64,000 nt of DNA, taken from the NCBI GenBank assembly GCA_032191485.1, contig JAVDOI010000010.1, positions 6,379,318-6,443,317 of the forward strand. Direction: 5' to 3'. Both the position numbers and the translations under genes were made by a program. Each line of letters starts with the position of its first letter. Within the stretch, counting starts at the first letter, position 1. The notes under the pieces were generated by a model that saw only the letters and a list, made by a program, of their open reading frames with translations, had not been told where the DNA came from and searched no databases. Source of the DNA: Leptoclinus maculatus. Taxonomy: Eukaryota > Chordata > Actinopteri > Perciformes > Stichaeidae. Of the stretch, positions 36,334-49,600 are shown in pieces.

Positions 36334-38682
36334 ATGCAAGCGGGGGCCACCGAAGCACCTGATACAGACGCTGCTGAAAACAGTAGCAACAGCGGAGCAG
36401 ACATCGACGACAGCGACGGGACAGGGGGAAGGATGGAGAGGACGGTGCCACAGCCAAGCGAGCAGCAGGACAGGACCAGCAACCAGCAGCAGCACACGTC
36501 CTTATCACCATCCGGGGTGCTCGGTGAGTGTCAAAGAAAAACGGTATTAAGATTGTAGGCTAAGTGTCCTGCGAGCGTGCAGTGGAGACCTGAGGAAGAT
36601 TTGTGTTCATTTGCGAAAAAAAAAAAAAAAAAAAGATGGGTCTGAAAGACATTAGGCTGTGCATGGGCAATATGGTGCAGTCACTGATGCTTGATAGACT
36701 TCACCGAATGACTCATTGGTGACTTAACTTAACGGGTCAATTGTCTGTGATTGGGTTTTGATGTCGGTGCGTCTTTCCTTTTCCCGCTACATAGTGCGCA
36801 TTAACGTTTGAGACAGGCCCGGGAGGAGTCGGGCTTTCGTGGTCCACAGGTGCATGCAGGAGTCACATGCCGCGGAGGTGCACGTCCCGACGGGCTGTGC
36901 CACACTATACTTTGAAGAAAGTAAAGATTGTGTTGCAGGCTCACGTATCGGTGTACATTTTGTCTCTGGTGTTGCAGACTTGTGGATTTTTTTTTTACAG
37001 GAGAAAATGTTTAGTGGTGAGTAAGCAAATGACTGGTGGTATGATTCATTCTGGAATTGCATTATGAGGATTATTAAGCAGCACTGAAGATGTGTTATTT
37101 TGATAACCTTTATTAGGTTCATCTAGGATTTATGTTCGGAGCTTTGAGATTACCCAGGGCCATTTCCAGGGCCCCCTTAAATCTTGAGTTTTTATGTCCA
37201 TCCAGCATTTCTGGAAAGAGGAGAAACTCAGGCAGATGTCTGGCCATCTGGATGTGACCATATAACCTTTACATCCGAGCAATGTCACTGCAGTTATTGC
37301 CACATTTATATGGATCAGGACAAGTGATAGAGACTTACAAAATATGATACAAACATAACAATTACACTTTCATGCCCTCTTTTACATCCGTATCAACAAA
37401 ATGAGTGGGATTATAGGCATTGTGATAGCTGAGCTCTTGAGTATGAATGATGATTGTGCTGATGATCACATCAGTGTTGCCTATAAGGCTGCGACAGATC
37501 ACACCTTCCCTCATCTGTAGTTAAAAAGCTGTTGAAAACTCTTAGAGTTTGCACGCTCTCTGTGTTTATGCCATACACTCCAGTTTATTCCTAAAATGCC
37601 ATTGAGGTGAACTGGACAGTGTATCCACCTGCAGGTCTGAATGTAACGGTTTGCCTGACATGGCTGCACCCAATCCAGGCTGCCTGCCTGCTTTTCATCC
37701 ATTGCATGCTAAGGCACCAGACCAGCCACCCCGAGCCAAAATCTGCGACTCTGAAACGGATCATGTCGTAAAAAAAAGATTATTCTAAAAAAGATGTTTA
37801 AATTGTTAATGAAAACTTATTTTTAGGAGCCTCCTAACTTCCCACGTGGTGTCGTGTGATGAACCCAGTGTGGTTCTGCCAACTGTGAGACATGAAGTGG
37901 GATGCACTATGTTGGGTGACGTGCCCTGTATCAAGATATACCATTTGTACCTTTACCTTGATAACAGTAAGCCTGATTTTTGTATACAGTACATCCATGT
38001 AATCACTTCCTTTTTCATGTTGGCTCACTGCTGATATTCTTCCCCTTTATTGCAGTATGACTAGTTAAAGACGGTGGGTTTTTGTTCAGTTCATAGACAT
38101 CTATTGAAAATTGTGATATGAGCTAAATTAGGATGTTATAATAATAATTTGATAAATGTAATTAATTATCAATTTCAATTGGGTGATATTGAAAAAAACA
38201 ATGGGACATGCCTGTAAATATGCTGGGAGAGGTCTGACTTAAAAAATAGCTTTGTATCATTAAATACGGAATGTCAATTAATAATACAAATTCAAACAAA
38301 TTCCATGATGCAATTAAAATGGTAGATGGTAAGCAATATACATTTAATGCCTAGCAATGTTAAAAAGCTTCCAAGATGGTGGCCTAGTCTATAGAGCTTA
38401 CCACAACATGAAAGGGAGAGTGTAAAACATAGACAGTATACTGTAGTTCTTCGGTCGACACTTGCTCTGCTGCAGCTAGATGTTGAATCGATTCATCATA
38501 CATCATTTTGCTCCGAATGGATACATTGCTGCTGCCTGGAGGAGATATTTGCTGTCACATATATCTACATGTTTTGTGACAGAGAGACAATCACTTTAAG
38601 GTATTCAGAAACATACAGCAAATGCAAGACAAAGAAAAATACAAACAATCCGTATCGGTGACTTTACTTGGATTGCATCATT

Positions 38683-38754
<72 letters not shown>

Positions 38755-41700
38755 AAATACAGTTTAATCAGCTGAATTGCTTAGTGATTTATACTTCTCA
38801 TTTAGATCTTTAAAAGAAATCTCCACGTAAAATCGACGGCACTGTAACACAGACACTTGATTGAATTGTTGTCTGACATGTATTATAGGTACAGTACATC
38901 AAGTGTTTGTTACCCGTCACTGAGTTGGCATGCTGGTCTAAAAACATAATACCATACCAGAGAGATGACAGCAGCGCCGATGGCTCTCGATAATAGGGAT
39001 GAGACATGCTGAAAGTAGGTGATGTGATAATGCAGTTAGACTGCATAATGTCAAATCCTGATCACGTAATGAGAGAGCATCACTGGGCGACTCGGTGAAC
39101 AATAAAGAGATCGGTCAGTCACTGAGTCTATTGTGCCTGCGTGAGACGGAGAGTGTGACTTGAGAGTGTGACTTGAGAGCAAAAACTAACGTGTGAAAGA
39201 CCAAGAAGCAGCAAAAATGATGACTTCAGAGCTCACACTGTATTGTGGGACAGGACTGCCTTGGAAGGCCTGCCGCTTTGCCGACATTTAATGGTTTTAC
39301 AGACAGGCTTGATAAGCCAGTTTGTTCATGGCTATTTGCACAGCACTCAGTTCACAGCTCATCTATTTGTTTACAGCATTTGCTAAAAGTCATATGACTA
39401 GTGCAGCACAGTCAACCCTCACGCTGGCTGGACAATTGTTTTGGACATTTCTGTCCTTTTTTTGTTACACCTTGAAGTCTCCATGACAGAGCAAACAATA
39501 TGGCGAAGAAATAACGTCAGTGATGAGTGGCAGAGCGATTCCAATGACACTGTCATCTGTGTCCTTGATCACCCTGATGAAAAATATCACCATCTGTCTG
39601 TCCCACATACTGTAACCCTCTTCATCCTTTATTCTCTGTAATCATTTTTAACTTCATTAGCTCCTGTTGCCCCTCTTTTTCCTTTTAGATAAACTGTTTG
39701 GGAAGCACCTTCTGCAGGCCAGACACTACATTATGTCTCGTAAGTCCTGGCTGAAGATGGTGCCCACCGAAAACTGTGATATACTGATGACTTTCCCAGG
39801 TACGGTAAGCTTAGCCTGTCCTCCCTGTTTGTCCTGTGATGAATCCCTCACTGTAGAGAGAACAGTGCATCCTCATTAAATGTCTTTGGTGGTCAGCCAG
39901 CCACTCAGATGCTAGGACTTAAAATGATCCCTGGGGACAATTAGATCTCATCCATTTACTATAGAGCAGCTCTCTCTGCAGTATCTTATGAGGAAGCTGC
40001 TGTTGGTCTTAGAAATGAGGCATTTCATCAAACTATCTTTGCAAGTTGACTCAGAAAAACTTGACAATGCACAAAACACATCTTGTATATTATGTTGCAT
40101 GCAAACACAAGACTTCAATGGGCTTTATCTGTACAGAGGGATCATTGTTTGTATAATTAATATCAGTAAAAATGTAAGTATTGCAAGTGTCAACATATAT
40201 TCCAGCCTTCAAAATCTGATTGTCACCCACATTCAAATTCAAACCCAAACCAAAATACCCAGCGCAATGTGAGCGCAAACAACAACTCTTGTTTAGATGG
40301 TTGTTAAATTAACATGAAAAGGCATGTAAACAACCACATTTCTCGTCCTAGTGGCTATCATATTTGTTTAGTGCTATTATAATTCCGTATTTAAACAGTT
40401 AAAATACAGCCAAAATGGCATAGTATGTCATATCTGACACTCGCTCCAACTTTGGCACTTCAGCTTCAACTGAAAGTTCAGTTGCTTTCGTCTCTTACAA
40501 TACGACTACAAACAGTTAGTGGTGGAAATCTGAAAATTAAGATTGAGAACCAAGTTGTCTTTCAAGAATTATTTACAGCATTTGCAAATTGGCTCAGATC
40601 ATACACACAGAATATAAGCGCAGTCACATCTGTCTTTTATACCTTTGCTTCGGGGTCATCTGCTCAGAGACAGTTAGGAAAGGAAGTGAAAGGTTAAAGA
40701 AAATTGAGAGTTGAAGGGATGGTGAGAGTTAAGAAAAACAAGTCTATTTACTGTATGTATTTATCCTGTGGTTAGCAGACTCAGACGTGCAAAAGGCCAC
40801 TGTGACAATGGCTCACTTATGCTACCATTCAGCCATTATAGGACCCATGTATGTAAATTACTCCACAACTAAAGTCTCTTATTTGCTGGATGGATGGAGA
40901 CTCTCAGTAATTTCCAATTTGATTTTCGTTGTTATCAATTTTAAAAATTGTCTCAGTGTAAAGATACAAAAAGGTAAACAAAGTAGCTTAATTGAGACAA
41001 TATGCTGCATGCAGTTGGCTGAAACTGCTGAAATCAGATTGCCATCAGTCTGGGTTACAGTCCGTCCTCTCAACCTATAGAAATATATGTAGACAGGGAT
41101 TTGATTGGCGTGGGATTTTACTACCACCACCCCACTGCTTCCACGGCCTTCTGTCAGGGCAGTGAAGGATGGTTTGTTTCAGCCTCTTTATGTTGCAGCA
41201 AACTCGTCATTTCCTCCCTTTTGCAAACATGCCTGCAAACCACAAAACCACCAAAGTGAGCGAAACAAGGAAACTGATGTTTCAGAATTGTCACGACCCG
41301 GCTCAAAAAGTCGTAACATGAGGGAGACAAGACGAGTTGAAAGTAATAAATACACATTTATTTAAGGAACCAATAACTAAACAAACAAACAAACAACCAG
41401 GTCCTCCACACAGGAGTTAGAGAGGAGAGGAGCGGCACCCAGCCAAAGAAGAGGGGCAGCCTTCATAGCTGGGACTTCCAGTAGGCTCAGGTGGGGCTCG
41501 TTACCTGCCGATCAACATCCTGCAAGACAACCTGAGAGGAAACAGACCCATGGTGGAAGGGAGGGATCGTCACACCCCCCTCCATAAAAACAGTGTTCAC
41601 ACCAGGAATACCAACAAACTGCATACATATTTCAAAATGTACAGATTTCATATTCCAGATTATGAGTGCATCCCCCAGCCCTGAGAGTGAGAGTGGAGAT

Positions 41701-43602
41701 GGAAGGAAGGCCAGAGAGATTACACCGTGATATGGTACCGCACATGATGGGAAGCAGGGTTTCCTGGGCGGGCCAGTTCATGCAATGAGCTGCATGAACG
41801 AGTGGTGAACACCCAGAACTGGAATTTTCATAATTGCCAGCTAACAGAAAGTACCGAACTGAACTACCATAAGCGCTAAACTGTAGCATCCTAAAGGTTC
41901 CTCTGACAGACGCGCAAAGAGGCAACCCAACTACAACTCAGCTCACCCAACCAAGGCATGAGCTGTAGCGCTTATGTTCCTGAAAGGTGACAGGCAAGCT
42001 TCAACAGGCCAACAGGCCAACAGCCAACACGTCAAGCCTAAGAACAGGCAAGCTACAAGCTTGCCTGTCACCGCACAAACACAACGAACAGTTCACCACA
42101 TCCCTCCTTTATTTACCAACTTGCTTACCCTATGAACCATGAATACCTACTGCACACTGTGCAGCAGCAGTCTTCAGGTTCCACCTGCACGGTAACTGTG
42201 TCCAATACCCAGACACCCAACAGGCTGTGCAATGCTCTCGTTACCGAGTCCAGAATTATCCAGAACATGACCATGATCACAAAAACCAGAATACAAAACA
42301 TGCAGTTAGCAGGAAACACCAGAAAAAAGTTTCCCTCAGTAAAGCCAGGAACAGCCAACACGTCAAGCCTAAGAACAGCCTCCAACTCAAACCTGACACC
42401 AACAAACAGCGCTCCAATAACTCCTCCAAAGGATTCCTCCACAGAAGCCATAACAGAGGAAACAACTTGTGACTGCCTGAACACAAAACAAACTGATCCG
42501 TACAGAATTTAACACCTAACAGCAAGAGCAGCCCATACACGGCTAACATCACTGCAGCTCCGTCCCTCTGACTGCCTAACCAGAGACTAAGTAAGCTCCC
42601 CCCCTAGTCTTCAGGTGCTACTTGTGGTGGGTACTTCTGCACTAAAACCCGGTAAAGCAAACATGAACTGGCCACCCACCTGCAGCCTCGGACGTGCCCC
42701 CGAGGCAACTGCTCTAACCACTTTCATCACCACACTACAGATGTGCTTTTGATGCTCACATGTCAAACTTAAGACAAAACAACATTTTCTCCCTCCAGAT
42801 TCAATGGATGACCACACGCTGCTGTGGCTCCTGAATCAGATTCGTGTTGGAATCCCACAAGTCAGCATTCAGGTTCGACAGCACAAACACACCCAGACAC
42901 ACGCCTTCTTCATCACGACAACATTTGAGAAGTAAGACTCCGAAACTCACAAATCTGACTTTGTGTGTGTGTGCATGTGGGCACTTGTGCTTCGGTCTTT
43001 GTTTGAAATGTTTATGGCTAGTCCTTACTCATCCAAGCGGCTGATGAATTGGCAACATTTTACTTCATCATTTAACTGCATATACACGGGGATGCAGCAA
43101 AATTTGCTGGAATGAGTGAAGTCAGACAGGTTGTAAACAAACCCCCTAGTTTTGCCATTTTATCCGTTCTACATATTGATGATTCAATTTATCACCCAAA
43201 CTTACAGAGTCTATGCTCTATGTCAGTAAGAAGCATTTAGAAGATTCATTTTAAGTTACTACTACTACTAACAAGAGACAGGTTCTGTGTGTTTATAATC
43301 CTAATGTGCCATGCTTTAGTGGGGACAAGAAGTAAACCGGACACAATTGTGCCGGGCGTAGCCATTCTTTAAATCGACGTATTTCTACGTAGAGAAGCCG
43401 CTCCAGCCCTACAAGAGCGCATCTCCCAAAATGTCCAAACTATTCCTTTAAGGACACTTTTGAAATATAACCCGGTTACAGTTCTGTGTGTGTGTGTTGG
43501 AGTTTGTTGTGTGCGTAGCCTCAATGCACTTAATCTGTCAAACATCTGCAGTCCAGCCGCTACACAGTGTTAGTGCTCCATCAGGTCTAATCTGCTGCTC
43601 AT

Positions 43603-43636
<34 letters not shown>

Positions 43637-46600
43637 TCTCCTCACCCTCAGCTTACTGCGGGGAGCAGAGCAGATGGGCATGCACAAGGCCGTCAAACCG
43701 CAGTTTGGCGGTGGGATGCGGCGCTTTTCCTGTGAGGAAGACAACATCTACGAGAACATAGAGAGCGAGCTCTGCTTTTTTACCTCACAGGTCAGAGGTC
43801 AAAACTGTGAGCTGTATGTCAAGTTCGTAATTGTTACTTTGGGTGTGTTATTCAAGATTATTTGAATAACACACCCAAAGTATTGCTCTAAATATTATGA
43901 CCTTTCTATCTCCCCATAACTGTTTTGTTTTCAGGAGCGTCAGGGCATTATAAAGTATTGGCTGGACAATCTGCGCGCCAAACAGGGGGAGGTGCTCCAC
44001 AACATCCACTTCCTGGAGGGAAGGCCAATCAGTACGCTGTCATTTGTTATGATTCAACTTTCTTTCTCTTCCTTTACCTGGATAGCATCAGTACTTTGTG
44101 CTGCGGATTTGATATGGAAAGTTACACGTGAGTTTTGTCAAACAAATGTCACCTGAGATACCATGTGAACGTTTCACGATGTGTCCTCTTTAGTTCCAGA
44201 GCTGGAGGCTCGTGGGGTGATCCATCAAATGTTTCCTCTCCATGAACAGAGGATCCTCAACCAGCTGATGACATCTTGGGTTCAGGCTGTGTGTGAAAGG
44301 CAGCCACTGGGTGGGAAATATCTGTTCATATTAAGTCACATTCAGTAATACTGTAAAATAGTAGGAGCTCGTTATCACTGATTTAAGACAATATGATTCC
44401 TCTTCTCAAAGTGTCAATTTCATGTGCTTTGCAGATGACATCTGTGACTACTTTGGAGTGAAGATCGGCATGTACTTTGCCTGGCTGGGCTTCTACACTA
44501 ACTCCATGCTTTACCCTGCTGTCATCGGCTTTCTGCTCTGGATACTCGCAGAGGCTGATCAGGTACTTGAAGCCTCTTCTATGTTAAGATCTGTCTTTTC
44601 AAGCACTCCGAATATTTCTGAAAATCACCCTTTAACTATCACGATATATGTGTACTGATGCTGTTTTGTAATCCTATTATTTGTATTTTAATCCAGGCAT
44701 GTCAGGGTCTTACTGAGATGTTCTATGTTGCTGTCCATCGTCATACATTTTGTATTATTTCCTTTGCATGCTTTGTAAAGATAAGAGAGGTTTAAAACAC
44801 AAAAGCCTACACACAAAACAGTGTAATGGCACTAGCTTAAAACTGAACGGCATAATCATACACTCAAAGGTTACATAAGTGTCTTTTGATTCTCTCATGC
44901 TCGCTCACAGACCAGTCAGGATATCTGCTGTGTGGTTTTTGCCCTCTTCAATGTTGTGTGGGCGACGTTGTTTCTGGAGCGCTGGAAGAGGCGGGAGGCG
45001 GAGCTGGCCTACAGGTGGGGCACCCTGGACGCCCCCGCCGAGTCCTTGGAGGAGCCCAGGCCCCAGTTCAGGGTGAGGAGTGTTACTGAGTTTTGAGCAG
45101 GTAGCAGCTGCTGTTTTGTTGTGTTGTATGTCCGACTGGTCGAGTCATTTATCAGCGAGCACTTGCGCAACGCTGCAGTGATGTAATAGCACACAATACC
45201 ACGAAATGTGACTGTTGTGGTTACAAGAAGAGTGTGTCCTCATACGTGCTCTCGGAGAAGAGGAGGGCAGGCAGCCTCTCTACAAGGAATGAGTGGAGAA
45301 TAATGGGGAGGGGTTGCAGGTGACCCCTTCGAAAAGGATTGTGGAGATTAGGTAAAATAGGCCCGGTAGAGCATGAGACTCTTAAACTCAGGGTCGCAGG
45401 TTCGAGCCCCACGTTGGGGCGAATATGCTTTTAGGGATGCACTTCTGGCAATAGCAACATCCTTATTCAGATTAATGTGATATAAAATCATGAATAAAGG
45501 ATGTAGAATGTGTTACACCACAATCAGATGTATCGAAACATTGTCTTCATATATTCTGAATTAATGGCAGCTCTTATTAAAAGTTATAAAAACAGAACAA
45601 CTTTGATCGAGGTAACACACACCAGAAGATCTCAACATATAAAGTGGTGTTTCATTTGCAATGTCTGTATGTTTTCCACAACAATCCAACAATTCCACAG
45701 TAATGCGACCCGGCAGGCAAGCAGTTAGTATGGAGGACATTTTGCACGAACATTTCCAATTTATTTTCCAGTGAAGATGATTGCAATCATGCAAAAATAA
45801 GTCTCTAAATGCTCTTCCCGCTTTCTTGTTTTCTCTTCCTCTGCTGTCTCTGCAGGGCGTGAAGCGCTGCAGTCCCATAACGGGCTGTGAGGAGTTCTAC
45901 TACCCGCCCTGGAAGAGAGCTCTGTTCAGATGGCTGGTCAGCCTGCCCATCTGCCTCCTCTGTCTCTGCTTTGTCTTCCTCGCTATGCTCCTCTGCCTGG
46001 AACTGCAGGTTTGAACAGATAACACTGCAACCAAGTTCAATGACAATAAATGGAGTTGATACAGTCTGGGTCTGATAAATGGGGATGCTATTGTATAAAT
46101 GTATTTGTTTGTGAAGGAGGTCCAACCCACCCTTACTGGAAATGTCAGCCATAACACAACAGTTAAACGACAGAAAGACATAAAAAGTAGAATTACAGTG
46201 CATTAACTTAAGATCCATAACTACACATCATCAATGTGTGAATCATATCATTAAACAGGTTGAACAAAGCAAGCCTCTTGCCAGTTCATATTCATTTAAT
46301 AGCCTTTTAAAAATAGCTTTGGGAATAGATATGAATGAGTAGGACTTATTAAATATGTATAATACTTCTAATGCAGGAGGTGGTGATGGAGATTCAGGAG
46401 CTACCTAGTATCACAAGATTCATTCCTAAGATACTCCTGGCCATCACTGTGACCATATGTGATGAAGTGTATAAGAAGATTGCCTACTGGCTCAATGACA
46501 TGGGTAAGAGACACAAAATGAACTCTCTGGGCACAATACTGAAAAGAGTATCACTGTGATGTATTGTAAAATAATGACTTTCTAAGAAATTCAATTAGAA

Positions 46601-49600
46601 TGAGACATAGTATTTATCCATGATTGTATTATAGGGTAGGCATGTATGAGTATAATGTAGGAAGCTTTTGGCTATGAGGTTCCTGTCTTTAACATTCTCT
46701 ATAAGAGATCTACGAGCAGCCTTTCTACATTGACTAATGCTTCTCTGTTGTTTCTCAATCCAGAGAACTACAGACTTCAGAGTGCCTATGAGAATAATCT
46801 CATCATCAAGATGGTTTTTGTAAGTCATGCATCCTCCTCTTTTGTTTGTGGCAGAATAGAGACGATTCATCTCGACTGAGTGGGCGTTTGACTTTGTGTA
46901 ATGTTCTCTGGTTGTGTTACAGTTTGAATTCATCAATTCTTACCTGAGCCTTTTCTACATCGGATTCTACCTCAAGGACATGGAGCGGCTTAAGGAGGTA
47001 ACGACAACTGTTGGCAGTGTCACAAAATGCTGGTCTTACACTGACTATATTTAAAAAGAAATGTTAAAGTGGCCATTGGCTGTCTGATAAGCCCCCTTAG
47101 TTACAGTTGCTATGTCCGCCTGTCAAGCTGTTCAATTTCACATGGCTCATGTGCTGTTTACAATGATAATGGTGCCAATTTACGACTTGGAATTCTTAGT
47201 CATTTTGAAACAATGGGTCCTTGATAACAGAGGCAGACTTCTCAATTTTGGTATTATTTAATATTACCATCTGACTCGTTTCAAAACGAGGAATCTTGCA
47301 AAAAGTGCTCTTAAAAAACACACTTGATGGCTACAGACATGATACTGTGCTCAAAGACTGAGGCTGAAGCTGCAACTCCCGGACAAAAAGTCAGTATCCT
47401 CACCAGTCAATGATCCGTGAAGAAGACATGCAAATGAAGAACATGCATTGATCATCAGGACAGTGTAGAGCTAGTTGGTTCCGGCATATGACAAGGAAAA
47501 ATGTAAGATCATACTCTTATTTACTCTCTTTCGTCACAACCCTGCTTGACTGGTTAGCTTACCTACTTGTTGTGTAGCCTACTCGTAATTTCAAACAGTA
47601 TTTTACTTTAAATGTTCCAAGATTTAAAGGCCTTTTGTAAGGTCGGCTGGAGTCGTCCACAAAAGAGCAGAATAGAGTTGTCAAACGCTGATAGCATCCA
47701 GGAACAGCTGCACAGTGGTGGAATGCTACACTGTACATGCTGCTAGTAACATAAAGCTGATGTAGTTACATTGGCTAATGATACCCTTGCTCAGTTACTG
47801 CAGTAGGTACAGTAAGCTAGTTAACCAGCTAAGAATTACAGCTTAAAATCCTAAACTTTTGACAGGTCCGCCGTCGTTACGGTTGCTAAATGACTCACTC
47901 GCATCACTCTTCACGGGGGCAAGGTTGTAGCCAATAATGGAACATTGAATTAGCTACCATACCTGACCAACTAAGGCTTAAGCAAAGGTGCATTTAATTG
48001 CTCATGAATCAACTTAGCATTTGTAAGAGGAAGAATGTGATAGTTCTACTTTCAAGAGTTACATAGTCTCACTTTAATGCGTGTCAGATGCTGGGATCAT
48101 GTCAGCATTTGTACCTTCAATCAGACTGAATATCTACATCATAAGTGCTCACTAACCACTTTAGGAATGTGTGTGTGTGTGTTTTCCCGTTAGCGCTTCT
48201 TAAATTCAGCACAGTAACAGATGTTTTCCTACTCCTCACAGATGCTAGCCACTCTGCTGATCTTCCGCCAGTTCCTACAGAATATCAAAGAGGTCCTCCA
48301 GCCTTATCTCTATGAGCAAAACAAGCTGGGCGTCTTCACGCCCAAGGTGCTGTGGGAGCTACTCCAAACCATCACACTCAAGTACGGCCGCCTGGCTCTG
48401 GGAAAAGCTCAAGCCTCAATGACAGCCTATTCCTTCCTGGGTCCCAGAGGGGTCCCTGTCAGTCACACTGCTAACGGTAACCCAGAGCCAAAGAGAAGAG
48501 GAGATCTGAAAGCCGGATTCAGGCTGACGGAAGAAGAGTGGGACATGAATGAGGGCAATCTAAAGCAGCGTAAAGTCAGCTTCACCGAGAAGGTCGACTA
48601 CCAGGATGTCACGACAGAAATGCAGACAGTGGACCGCAGCATAGAGGACAGTCCCACAATGGTAGAGGAAGGGATGGATCCGTCCAGTATGTTTGACAGT
48701 TGTGATGAGGACAGTGATTGTGAATCGATGGCTCAAGTATGTGGTCGGTTTGTTTTCATGATTTATTATATTTTGTTAGCTATGTTCCTTTGGCTTTGAC
48801 TTTTCAGAAATTATGGTCAGACAATACCAATTCTTACAGTTCAATTTATCTCATGTAGTTTTACAAATGAAGTTATATCATGTCTGTGGAGATTGATGTC
48901 ATTCATTCAGGAAGTACACCAAGAGATCAGAATGAAACTATCCATTTAAGATGTCTTAGGAGTCACTAGAGAAAGTATCGTAGACCAAGGAGTATGTGTC
49001 TCTGTGTCCTCTCCAAAGGAATCGGACTCTCTCTGTCAAAGAAGAAGGAACGTTGGTGAAGGGAAAGAGCAAAAGAAGTCATGGATTGATCCACCAGAAG
49101 AACCCAAAACCGTCACTCTGACCCAGGCTGAGATTGAGAGCTGTATGCAGACGTATGAGGTGGGACTCTTGCTATGAGGCAAAGAAATGCAAATTTAACT
49201 TTTTACAAACTATCTTGCATCATATATCATCATCTCTGATGTCACAACAGTGTACCCTTTAAAATACCAATATATTTTCATGCTATTTGACCCCAACAGG
49301 ACACGCTTCAGGACTACCAGGAAATGTTCATCCAGTTTGGGTATGTGGTGCTCTTCTCCTCTGCGTTTCCGCTGGCGGCCATGTGTGCTCTTATCAACAA
49401 CATCATTGAGATCCGCAGCGACGCCCTGAAGCTCTGTACCGGCCTGCAAAGACCCTTCGGACAGAGGGTGGAGAACATCGGACAATGGCAGGTCAGTGTG
49501 TTTTTGTTTTGTCAGAGAAGCCCTCCAGGCTGCATTGTACATAACGGCGGCATCTGATAGCCTGTGAATTTCTCTCTTTCGCTCTCTTTCTCTCAACAAC

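Noticed and set aside
36281..36558. Longer ano8 starts beginning at 36281 or 36286
   Set aside because: Both begin with GTG rather than ATG; one is also out of frame with exon 2. The first in-frame ATG is 36334.
47050..48000. Possible dispersed repeat in ano8 intron 12
   Set aside because: A few words (TATGTCCGCCTGTCAA, GTTACGGTTGCTAAATG) look familiar from fish repeats, but I could not define ends or internal structure.
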